Source: Numida meleagris (lineage: Eukaryota > Chordata > Aves > Galliformes > Numididae). From it: a stretch of DNA of 64,000 bases. Location of the stretch: contig NC_034412.1 in the NCBI RefSeq assembly GCF_002078875.1, positions 8,612,688-8,676,687 of the forward strand. Direction: 5' to 3'. Each line of letters opens with the position of its first letter. Position 1 is the first letter of the stretch. The notes below the pieces were generated by a model. The model searched no databases. It saw only the letters and a list, made by a program, of their open reading frames with translations, and had not been told where the DNA came from. Made by a program: the position numbers and the translations under genes. This document shows, one piece after another, positions 39,468 through 50,300 of the stretch.

Positions 39468-42333
39468 TCAGTGGAAGAGGGATAAGAGCAAAGCAGGCAG
39501 GAGCAGTGCCAGTGGGGTGAGGTGGGCTGAGGGTGCAGCATTGATGCGCTGGCGGCAGTCTTTGTAGGGCTCGAGGCAGGCAGCGTAGGCCATGGCGTGG
39601 GCGATGTAGTTCTGCTCCTGCACCCCATGGAAGAGGTAGGCCATGGGGCCTTTGGCCAGGATGGCCACGTCCTCGCCCCCGTGGCTCTCTGAGCTGAGGG
39701 GGACGGCCGCCTGCTGCATGTAACTGAAATCCGCTTGGGGGGAGAGAAGGCTGTGAGTGAGGAGGTGGCCCCCAGCCCTGTCCCACCACCCTGCTGTTGC
39801 CCAGTGCCCTCACCGGCAATGCTCTCGTTCACATCAGGCCGGGTGGCACCTGGGTAGCCCGGCCCATTCCCATAGAGGATGGAGGTGTAGCTCTTCTGGT
39901 CAGTAGCTTTCAGAGGGGCCAGGCCTGGGGAGGATAAAATGAGGGGGAATCAGCCAGGAAGACCCTACACCACAACCCGAGAGAGAGGCAGCACCCAATG
40001 CGGGGCCATCCCCTGCTCTGAGCCCTACCGAAGATGGAGGTGCCACGCAGGAGGTAGCCGCCGAAGGAGAAGACGTGTGAATGGTCAGCAGTGACCACGG
40101 TCAGCGTGTCCGCCTCATCCAGCAGCTCTCCCGCCCGCTCAATGGCCGAGTCAAACTCCACTGCCTCCGTCAGCGCCCGCTGGGCCATGCCCTCGTGGTG
40201 GCCGTGGTCAATCCTCCCACCTGCAGGCGGGTGGCCACGGCGGGTTGGAAACTGCCGCGGTGCCCCGTAATGCAGAACCCACCGCCCCTCTCTCACCCAC
40301 CCTGTGGACCTCAGCCCTGAATTACCTTCTACAAAGAGGTAGAAGCCATTGGGGTTCCTCTTCAGGATGGTGATCGCTGCCTCCGTCATCTCAGTGAGAG
40401 AGGGATCCAGGGTGGAATTGTGCACCATTTCGTACTTCATGTCCATGGGCTCGAAGAGACCTGGTGGGGGGATGTGGCGAGCACAGCCTCAGTGCCTGCA
40501 GGCATCCCAGCAGTGCCACGTCCCAGCGCATGGGGCATTTGTTACCCATCAGATAAGTCACACTGGGGTCCGCAGCAGCATCCAGCATCTCAGTCTTGTT
40601 CCAGACGTAGCGGGCACCCTGTGGGTAGATCCCCATGGGATCAGTGATGCCTGGCCCCATGCTCAAGGGGTGGTCGGCAGAGGGCTGACCCCTCCTCATC
40701 ACCCACCGGCCGTTCTGACAGCCACTTGTCGATGAGGTTCTGCCCGTCATTCCGTATCCCATTCTCGGAGCTGTATTCAGGATACTCGGGGTCCGGCGTC
40801 CCCGTGGGGGTCATGTATATCCGACCGCCTCCCATGATCACCTAGAGGGGATGAGATGGGCACAGAGTGTGTGGATGCTTGGATCAGCAAGGGCTGCCCC
40901 CCATGGACGGGCACTCACGTTGATGTCCACGTTGTGCACCAGCTGCCAGGCGATGTCCTTGCAGCCCTGCTGTAAGGCCTCGGCCGGCATGCTGGCATCC
41001 GCGTACCAGTTGCGATCCACCACGTGCGCATAGGTCCCCGAGGGCGATGCGTGCTGCACCCGTGAGGTCGTCACGATGCCCACTGCCTTCCCTGGCCCAT
41101 CACACCCCACCATGGTGGACAGCCCCAATGGTGTGATGTCCCGTGTGCCCATCACCCCCTGCCCCGCACAGTACCAGCATTACGGGCTCGCTCCAGCACC
41201 GAGATCACCTCGTTGCCCGCTGTGGTGTTGCACTGGCCGTAGCGTGCAGCCGCGCTCACCCCCACCGTCTTGTAGTTGCCCTTCACCCCGCACAGGTAGG
41301 CAGTGGCTGTGCCCGCGCTGTCGGGGACCACCCGGTCCACAGTGTATGTCTGCCAAGGACACGAGCAGGGCACGCTGGCACCCCTCGCCATGTGTCTGCA
41401 CCCACAGCTCCGTGGCCTGCAGCATGGCCCCAAGTCCAGCACTGGGGAGAATTACCTTGGAGAGAGCCACATAGGGAAAAGAATCCAGAGCAAGGGGGGT
41501 CTCGGGTCCCAGCTTCCCGTTCAGCTGCCCCTTTAGGATCCGGGTGGCTGTGATGCTGGGGACCCCGAATCCTGGATGAGGAGAGAGGATTCAGGTCACT
41601 CCCAGCCCAGGTGCCCTCCCCATTCCCACCTGGCTGTGCGCTGGCACCAGCAGGACTCACCGTCTCCGAGGAAGATGATGAGGTTTTTGGCTTCGGTCAT
41701 CCTGGGCTCAATCTTGAGGGTGGCATCGAGGGCAGCGGCTGCCTTCCTGTTCCAAAAGGATGGATCCTCCTCCTCCACTGGGAAGGGGCATTGCCCATCA
41801 GCCCACGGCACCCACTGCCCTGGGACACTCAGTGGTGGGGGTCCCCATGCTGAGGACCTCCCTGGGCTCCCACTCATGGGATAACCCCACCGGGGGGGAA
41901 ACCAAGAACCCGCGGCGAGGGTTTGGGATGAAGAGAGGACAAAGAGGAGTGCACCCTGACAGGAAGGGGGTGTACCGCAAGAAGGGATGCAACGGGAGAA
42001 ACCAGCTGCCAAGTGGGATAGGGACAAATGCATGGGGGTGAAGGAGTGACAGGCACATTGTAACCCCCATTCCCCCAGCCCAAACAAAAGCAGGACCCCA
42101 ACCCTATAGGTCAACACCAGTCCAACATCCCCAGAAGGCAGACACAAAGCCCATTCCAGTGCTGGGTACCCCTGCTCCCTCCTGAGCCGTGCCCTATGAG
42201 CAGCCAGGCTGATCCCACACTGGCACCAGGGGTGCCTGTCCCCATCCCCATCCCTGTTTCTACCTGGGATGAAGGCAGCGCCGAGCTCTGCCCAGAGGCC
42301 GAGGCAGAGGGCGAGGGGTGCCAGCAGCCGCAT
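39468..42333 (-). CDS. ALPI: Intestinal-type alkaline phosphatase, copy 1
   Basis: Zinc- and magnesium-dependent phosphomonoesterase, predicted GPI-anchored on the cell surface. Exons (minus): 42333-42264, 41777-41661, 41571-41456, 41349-41175, 41091-40919, 40841-40707, 40618-40546, 40460-40326, 40220-40029, 39924-39814, 39733-39468; 520 residues. Visible: signal peptide [29 protein letters not shown] metal loop; catalytic Ser112 in [19 protein letters not shown] near 333-342 and VTADHSHVF metal ligands; a C-terminal hydrophobic tail ([13 protein letters not shown]) typical of a GPI signal. The exon 11 acceptor is AAG. It lies tail-to-tail with ECEL1 and head-to-tail with copy 2. Family identity is firm. 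Which mammalian tissue-specific gene it matches cannot be said, since those duplicated separately. Confidence 0.95.
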
Positions 42334-42878
42334 GATGGAACTGGGACACCTGTCGCCAGCTCCAGCTGTGCCTGCCTCTTTTGCAGACTTCAGGGGGGGG
42401 ACTTTGAACCAGGACTAGCCCTTGAGGGGGTTGGCGTTTCACAGATAGCGTGGCATCCTGCGGGGCAATAGGCGCAAAGGCCGTGGGGCTGGGCTGCTGG
42501 CAGCTCATCGCCACACGAGCTTATTGCTGTCTGCTGCACGGGGGGGGGACACGGGGTGTGGAAGGAGGGACTTGGGGTGCTCCTGGTGGCCCTGCCCATA
42601 ACTTCCTGGAGCGATAAAGGCTCTGATGGTGACTGTATGTCAGGACCAGCCCTTGTGCCAGGCTGTGCCCAGCACCTCAAAACTGTGCAAAATCCACTAT
42701 ACTGTGGGCTCCCAGTACCACAAAGATGGAGCTGTGCGGACATGGTCACCTCTCACCCTTGATTCTTCTCCTGCTTCACCCCAGTGCAGGCCCCAGTTAG
42801 GAGCCACAACCTGGGGAAACCGAGGCACAATCGCAGCTACAAACCCTCCCACGGCACACGAAGCCAAACATCCCGTGT
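42334..42878. other. Intergenic spacer between the two phosphatase genes
   Basis: About 540 bases holding the promoter of copy 1 and the 3' end of copy 2. I see no clear TATA box; a G-run occurs near 42540. Confidence 0.5.
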
Positions 42879-42884
42879 TTTATT
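42879..42884 (-). promoter_or_regulatory. Poly(A) signal of the second alkaline phosphatase
   Basis: AATAAA on the minus strand, about 55 bases past the stop codon at 42940. Confidence 0.8.
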
Positions 42885-42939
42885 GCATCCTGTGATCTTG
42901 CCCACAACAGGGGCCTGAAGCAGGGCTCGGTGGGGTCTC

Positions 42940-45546
42940 TCAGCCCACCACCACGAAGGCAGCCATGCAGAGGGCCAAGAGGGTGAGTGGGGGCCGTGGG
43001 GAGTGCTGGGTGCCGCTGGAGGCCCTGCGGGCTGCCCCACAGCGAGGCCTGGCATCATAGGGCTTGAGGCATGCGGCGTAAGCAATGGCATGGGCAACGT
43101 AGTGCTGCTCCTGCACCCCGTAGAAGAGGTGGGCCATGGGGCCCTGGGCCAGCACCACCACATCCTCCCCGCTGTGGGTCTCCAAGTCGAGGGGGACGGC
43201 CGCCTGCTGCCTGTAGTCCTTGTCCTCTGCGGAGGGAGCAGGAGAAATGGCGCTGGAGGCAGTTCCTCCGCCCTTTCCATGAAGCAGCTCCCACCACCCT
43301 GGTGTTGGGGCAGTTCCTGCCCAAGTGAACCCCAGAATAGCACCAGGCCCCCACCCCATCCCTTCTCTTCCAGTAGAATCCTACCCACAGTAGGGAGGCT
43401 GGCGGCCGGGCGGCCCCCATCACGGATGCTGTATCCTGGCCCATTGCCATAGAGGATGCTGGTGTAGGCTCGCTTGTCCTTGGCTTTCTTAGGGGCCAGC
43501 CCTTGAACAAGGAAGGGCACCGTCACCCCCTGCGCCAGCCAGCAGCCTCCCCCGAGCTCCCATGGCCTCCCATGGTGGCACAGCACAGGGTGGGAGCAGG
43601 GATGCTCATCCCTCCCTGTGTCCCACCGAAGATGGAGGCTCCACGCAACGTGTTGCCCCCGAAGGTGAAGACGTGCGAGTGGTCGGCCGTCACCACAGTC
43701 AGTGTGTCGGAGGGCTCCGTCAGCTCGCCTGCCCGTGCCACCGCCTGGTCCAGCATGACAGTCTCCATCAGTGCCTGCTTGGCCCGGCCGCTGTGGTGCC
43801 CATGGTCGATCCTGCCACCTGCACAGGGAACGGGGCCATCGCTGCCTAGTTCCCACCTGGCTGCCAGCACCCATGTCCCAGCCTGGGGCCCCGCACTCAC
43901 CTTCCACAAAGAGGAAGAAGCCGTTGGGGTTCCTGCGCAGGATGCGGATGGCTTTCTCCGTCATTTCCACGATGGAGGGGTCCGTGGTGGCATTGCGGTT
44001 CAGCTCATACCTCATGTCCTTGGGCTCGAAGAGGCCTGGCGAAGCAGGGTTGGGGCTGCTTCATGCCACCCAGAGCGGGGTGGCATCGCTGACATAAGAG
44101 CCAGTGACGTTCTTACCCATGAGGTGGCTCACAGAGCTGTCATCAACCGCATCCAGGCCCTTCTTGTCCCAGACGTAGCGTGCTCCCTGACAGTGAGGAC
44201 ACAGCAGTGGCAGTGGCACACACCCCATGCCCAGCGCCTCGTCCCCTCTGCGGTACCTCCCTGGTGCTCAGCCACTCAGCCACCAGATCCCGCCCGTCCC
44301 TCCTGGTGCCGTTCTGCGCGGGGTCCTCTGGGTACTCAGGGTCCCGTGTCCACCTGGGGGTCATGTAGGCCCTCCCACCGCCCAGGATCACCTGCAGGGA
44401 GCAGGGGGAGGGCTGCCACCGGCTCAGGCATGCAGCACACAAGGACGCAGCCACCCCAAAGTCCGCAGCTTACATTGATGTCAGTGTTGTACACCAGCTG
44501 GTGGGCGATGTCCTTGCAGCCATCCCTCAGGGTCTCCCGGGGCATGTTGGCATCAGTGTACCAGCTGCGGCTGGCCGAGTGTGCGTAGGCGGCAGCAGGG
44601 GACGCGTGTTGCACCCGCGTGGTGGTCACGATGCCCACCGACTTACCTGCAGCACGGCTCAGGGTCTGTGCACAGCCCACCTGTGCCGTGCTGGGCTCTC
44701 CGATGGGCGTACCTGCCCCATACCTGCCAGCCTGGCCCGGTGCAGGATGGAGTCCACCTCGTTGCCCAAGGCTGTGCGGCATTTGCCATAGACGGCCGCC
44801 CCGCTCAGCCCCACTGTCTTGGCGTTGGCTTTCACCCCGCACAGGTAAGCCGTGCCCGTGCCGGCACTGTCGGGCACCTGTCGGTCGATGGTGTAGGTCT
44901 GTGGGTGAGCAGGGGTCAGTAGGGCTGGGGGCAGCACGGTGCCCCCCTGGAGCTGCCCTGCTCACCTTGGCCAGGGCCACGTGGGGAAACGTCTCCATGG
45001 CCAAGACGCTCTCCTCACCCGAGCCGCCGGCCAGCTGCCCCTTGTAGATCCGGGCTGCTGACATCGTGGCCACCCCCATGCCTGTGGTGAGGGGTGACAA
45101 AGGGCTGCGACTGGGAACGGTCCTGCCCTCCCTCTCCAGGGCCATGCTACCAGGGGAGGAGGGACCCACCAGCCCCCTCCTCTTGCCAGCAGCTGAAGGA
45201 CAGCTTTGTCCCCAGGGTGCTGAAGGAAGTGACACGGGAAATGGCAGCACCTGTGGGGCACTCACCATCACCCACAAACAGGATGATGTTTTTGGCTCGC
45301 TGTGCTGCCGGCTGCAAGGCCAGGGCTGCCTCCAGCCTCCTCTTGGCCCCTTCATTCCAGTAGTGCGGGGTCTTCTCAGCATCTGGAGGTGAGAGCAGAG
45401 CTGGGGGTGTGCAGGGCCCCCAAGCAGCTTCAGTGCTCCCACCCCACCATGTCCCCCATTGAGCTCTCACCTGATGTCGCAGTGGCAGTGAGTGGGGTGA
45501 GGAAAAGAAGGAGGAAGCAGATCCTGGGAGAGAGCAGCCATCCCAT
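42940..45546 (-). CDS. ALPI: Intestinal-type alkaline phosphatase, copy 2
   Basis: Paralog of copy 1 with the same 11-exon plan: 45546-45471, 45382-45266, 45081-44966, 44898-44724, 44646-44474, 44391-44257, 44186-44117, 44035-43901, 43818-43627, 43501-43385, 43226-42940 (minus strand); 530 residues. Visible: signal peptide [28 protein letters not shown]; catalytic Ser114 in [36 protein letters not shown]; and a C-terminal hydrophobic tail ending FVVVG that suggests GPI anchoring. The segment after GDG reads [10 protein letters not shown], against [10 protein letters not shown] in copy 1. Internal exons match copy 1 exactly in length (117, 116, 175, 173, 135, 135, 192), except exons 7 and 10, so the copies arose by tandem duplication. 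Exon 5 begins GTAAGT, a 5' splice consensus directly at the acceptor. Confidence 0.95.
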
Positions 45547-45612
45547 GCTGCCCAGCCCACGTTCCTCCCTGATGGCCGCCTGTGTGCAGGGATGGGGGGG
45601 GGCACACAGCCC

Positions 45613-45618
45613 TTTATG
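45613..45618 (-). promoter_or_regulatory. TATA-like element of phosphatase copy 2
   Basis: CATAAAGG on the minus strand about 70 bases upstream of the start codon. The position fits a core promoter; the first base is off consensus. Confidence 0.4.
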
Positions 45619-45619
45619 C

Positions 45620-46950
45620 CCTGCCCTGTCCCGCCGGAGGGCTGAGCCCCTGCTGTGGGGTGAGACGATGGGCTGATAACATTCAGGGACATCTCTTGTG
45701 GCCCTGCCCTCCCAGTGTCCCCAGCCCTCCCCGGGGGCCATCCCTTCCCCCCAAGGTGAGGGAGGACCTCCAGCCCATCCCTGGGGAGTGAGGTGGCCCT
45801 GGGGCACTCGGTGTCCCCAGGGCTGTACGAGTACCTGGGGGTCCCTAGCTCCACACCTGCAGGGACCCCAGGGACAGGTGGGGAGTGCTCAGGGCAAAGG
45901 GCTGTTTTCGCAGACGTGCTGGGCTGGGCTGGATTGAGCTTGTTTTCCCAGGGAGACAACACGGGAAGAGGATGCCAGAAAGAGGGGTAGGGGAGGACAC
46001 CTCGCTGTTGTGTCAGTGTCCTGAGATCCCCTCTCCCAAGGGACAGGGTTGACACAGCACCTTCTGTGTCCATGAGGCACATGGAAACCCACACAGGAAC
46101 AGGCTGCTGCTGCGTTCCCCTCCGGTGTCTGCAGTCAGGGAGAGGTGACATCTCACATGAGCGCAGGGCAGGGCTATGGCCCATGGATGCAACTGGAAGG
46201 ATGCCACCAGCCCATCTCCTGGGGACTGCAAGGGATCATGACATCTCCCAGCTCTTGAGGTGCACACAGTACCCAGCTCTGACCCATGCTAAGGCCCAGG
46301 CCCTGGGGTTGAGCCAGGCAGCCCAGGCTCAGCCAGGTCCCTGCTGCTGTGCATGGCAGTTGTGTCCATGCCAGGGCCACAGCTGTCACCACCACCAATG
46401 CAGAGCAAAGCACAGTGCTCACTCTCCCCTCATGCTGGCACAGTGGAGCCATTCCCTCTCACCAAAAGCTGATCCCAGCCCCATAGAGGTGATGACACAG
46501 ATGCTGCCAGAGCACAGCAGGGACAGTGGAGCAGACAGATGAAACACCCTGCTAAGGACTGAGGCTGGGCACTTCCCTCCCCGTAGAAGGAAGAAGTGAG
46601 GATACCACCCATGCTCTTCAGTGTTGGGTGGGTGCAGAGCCGGGACAGTCCTGTCTCTGGCTAAAGGGTCCTGGTGTGGGGTTAGGCTGGAAGCCAGGCT
46701 GCGAGAGGCTGAGGCAGACACCCGGTGCTGGTCGGTGGTGGCTCAGACTGGGGGATTAGAGGAAGCAGCGCGGGTCAGGAGCACGTGCACCTCCCTGACC
46801 CCCACCTTCCACTGAGCAAACAGCGAGGCTGGGATTGCACAAGGCCCTGGGAGGCACAGGGCAGCCTGGGAAATGAGTTATGGCCAGATTCCTGGCCGGG
46901 TAACAAGGCAAAATGAAACATGCACACAGTCTCCACCGTGGCTGCTGACC
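45620..46950. other. Intergenic region between phosphatase copy 2 and DIS3L2
   Basis: About 1.3 kb with no supported gene or clear repeat. It should hold upstream control sequence of phosphatase copy 2. Confidence 0.55.
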
Positions 46951-46954
46951 CGGC

Positions 46955-46960
46955 TTTATT
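46955..46960 (-). promoter_or_regulatory. Poly(A) signal of DIS3L2
   Basis: AATAAA on the minus strand about 370 bases past the DIS3L2 stop codon. Confidence 0.65.
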
Positions 46961-47328
46961 TCATGACACGTGGCCCAGCCGGGAGCCCTCCTTTGTGGCC
47001 CAGTCAGCCCACCCAGCCTAAAGCAGCCCCTCCGCTCTCAGGGACATCGGTCCCCACGTGGCCCTCACCACAGGCACCCCCAGTGGCAAGGGACGGGCAC
47101 CCACTGCCTCGTGAAGGCAAAAAACCAAAACCATAAAGCTAAAAATATCTGCCAGTAGAAACGCTCCAGCTGGGGTAACCCTGATCCCTGGGTTAAAATC
47201 CAAACCAGAAATAAAATGGTGTCAGTTTTAAAATTCAAATCCCCAAACTCCTCGCGGGTCCCCTCCGTCCCCGTGGGTGCCGGTGCGGCGCTGGTGACGA
47301 AGTGTCGGAGCGCTGCGGCCGGGCGTGC

Positions 47329-50300
47329 TCACTTCTCGGCGCTGGGTCTCTTGAGCAGAGCGCTGTATTTCAGGGGAGCGCCGTCCGACTTCAGCACCAC
47401 CTCCACCAGCGTGAAAATGGTGATCTCCTGCAGCAAGGACACAGAGCGGAGAGGGGTTTTCAGGGGGCTGCCACCAGAGCAGGGTTTGGGTTGAGTGGCG
47501 TTTTCTCAGCATCCCGTAATGAGGGAATGACCGCTGGGGCCCGCACAGCGAAAGGAGAGCTGGGAAGGGATTGGATAAGGGAGACGCAAGGGAATAAAGA
47601 TTGCAGAAAATCAATGCCTGCTGCTCAGGAATGCACGCTGCCTGCCGGCCCCCAGATCAATCACTTTGTGCAATGGTGCAGTTTAAGGACGTAAATCATC
47701 CATCAGCTCTGCTCCCAGCGCAGGACAACAGGATGGGACACGTGTGGTGCTGGGGGGTCATGCCCTGGCGTGTTCCCTCAGCCCCTTCTCGCCGTCTCCA
47801 AGCTCTGGCAGGACCATCCTTCCTGGCTCTTAGGGAGCAGGAGCGGGCAGCGAGCCACCCAGGATAACCCAGTCCAACCCGCCCTGCTCCTCCCACACCT
47901 GCTGCTCCAGATTCATCACTTTGAGCAGGAAAATCTCATTGAGATTTAAATGCATCAAGGCACCCAGTGAGGAGCAAAGCACAGGGAAGCCGTTCTGCAG
48001 CCATCCTGCGCTCAGGTCTACGCTCCAGGCTTGAGGATGTGCTCGAGGAGAGCTCAAAGCTGCTCCCAGGGGGAGAGCTCTGGTGTTTTCTTAGGAGGTG
48101 TGGAGGAGTTTCCTCCATTGCTGAGTGTTTGCTTAACCAAAACGGGCTCTGCTCACGCTGGGGGCTTCATTTTTCAACGCAGGTCCCTGCTAGGGTGTAA
48201 GCGATACCCAATCCTGTAGGGAAGGAGGAACCGAGGCCACTTCAGGACGCACGCAGGGGCTTCTGTGAGCCAAACACAGCTCAAGAGGAGAAAGCCTGCA
48301 GCAGCCCCAGGCAGCTCTGCTCTGACCCTCCTGAGCTGAGCAACATCTCCCCTGGGCAGGAAGGGATCTTCCAGGTCAGCTCTATCAGGAGTCCTGTTCA
48401 CCCAGAACAGAGCTCTCAGTGCGGGGGCAGGGTTGGATTGAGCCCTCCCATCCCCGCCCAGGCACCAGGCAGGGATCACAGCAATCAACACAGCTGTGAT
48501 TTTACAGCCACGCCAGATAAACGCTGGCAGAGAGGCACCACTTAATCAAGCCAGACAAATGCAATTGCTCCCTCTGATTGAGTTACCAAGTTAATAGATG
48601 ACAGGGACACAAGAGAGAGATTTCTAGATGCTGTTAAACCATTTGACACTGCATCTCAGGAAGTCTGATTTAAAAAAAAAAAATCCTTCTAATTGGGTCT
48701 CAGCCCTGCCACATGGGTGGAAACCCAATGGCAGGGCCGTGTCAGCAAGGGGGGCAAGAAATACCAGAATGGGGGGAAGGGGCTAGGCAGGAGCTGCCTT
48801 AGGCCTGATCTTACTTAATATCTTAATTGATGATCTGGAAGAAGGAAGCAAACAGCAAGTTAATTAAATTCAGGAGGAAACTGGATTGGGAGGCAGTGCA
48901 CACAGCGGGCAGGGCAGTCTGAAGGCGGTAGTGGGGTCAGCTGCGGGGGCAGCGATGGGATGGAGGAGGGCTGGGTGCTGGGAGGGGAAGTGGAAGCTGG
49001 GGTCGGGCTCCCTGGGGATGAGACAGAGAAGGACAGCAGGATCTGACCGCCAGCAAGGCATCGTGCCTCCCAGATCCATCCTTGTGTAGATCATGGGATG
49101 GATCCATGAGGTTACGAGTCCGTCCTGTGCTGCGGGGTCTTACCTGGGACACAGATTCCTGCTCCGGTCTCTCCGGCTCCCACATGAGCGTCAGCTCTGG
49201 CTTCCTCCCCACCTTCTGGAAGTGGAAGCCCAGCAAGGGCAGTGCCTGCAGGCAGGGAGATGTTGGGAGCAGCCTGTGGCCCCTGGCACCACCAGCCCCG
49301 CTCCCCACTTTGACTGAGGATGGCGATGACGCTGCTTTTGCATAGAGCCCTCTGCAGCTCTGTAGCAACCAGGATGCAGCAGCCCATGTGTCTGAGCCGA
49401 GCAAGTAAATCAGGGGCTGCTGCTATACACAAACAGCCCATAGATCATGCTATATGTCCTGCTTAAAGATGTCACTGCCAGCCATATAACCAGGTTATTA
49501 CGAGAAGCTGCTGTCACTAACTGCAGGTGCTGGCCTACGGCAGTGCCGTCACAGCCCCAGATATACCATGGGATTAAATGAAATGGAAGCCAGCCTCTTT
49601 CCCTTTCCTTGCTTCAGCCCCATGTTGATCTCTGTCCCCACAGATCTGCCCTCATTCCCTTTTAAGGAGACAAATTACCCACAGCATGTGGTGGGGAGAG
49701 TAGGTCCTCAGGGACCGGGCTGCTCCGGGCTCCCAAACCCCTCCATTGTGCTGAGGGATGGAGGAGACACCCAGGCTGTGTTCAGTCTGGTGAGGCAGTG
49801 AGTGCACTGGCAGTGCTGGGGCCACTTACGTTGCAGTAGATTCGCTTCTGGACTCCAAACTTCAGCACCAGGACATCAAAGGCCTCGTTCAGGACACCCA
49901 TCACCATGGCCTCAGACTCCAGAGGACCACACTCCTGTTAGGAGGACAATGCTCTCAGACATACGGGCTGATTTTTGAGTCATCCTGTGCAGAGCCAGGA
50001 GTTGGACTCTATGATCCTTATGGGGTGACTTCCAACTTGGGATATTCTATCACTATTCTACACCAGCATGCTCAAGGGGAGCCCTGTCTCACTGTGCTAG
50101 TGGCTACAGGTCCTGAAGCTCAGGGATAGTCCCTGCGTGTCCCCTCTCTGCCCTAGACTGAGCACTCATGGGGAAACCTGAGAGCCTCCTCAGGAGAAGA
50201 CACGACCACTCCTACCCTGACGAAGATGGCAAAGAAGAGGTCGGTGCTGAGCTCCTGCACTCTCTTGGAAGCCATCTTCCTGTCATTGCAATGCTCTGCT

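Noticed and set aside
42837..45442. Long minus-strand frames of 390 and 370 codons in the phosphatase region
   Set aside because: They read through short introns and join parts of true exons with intron sequence. The splice-based models explain the family similarity completely.
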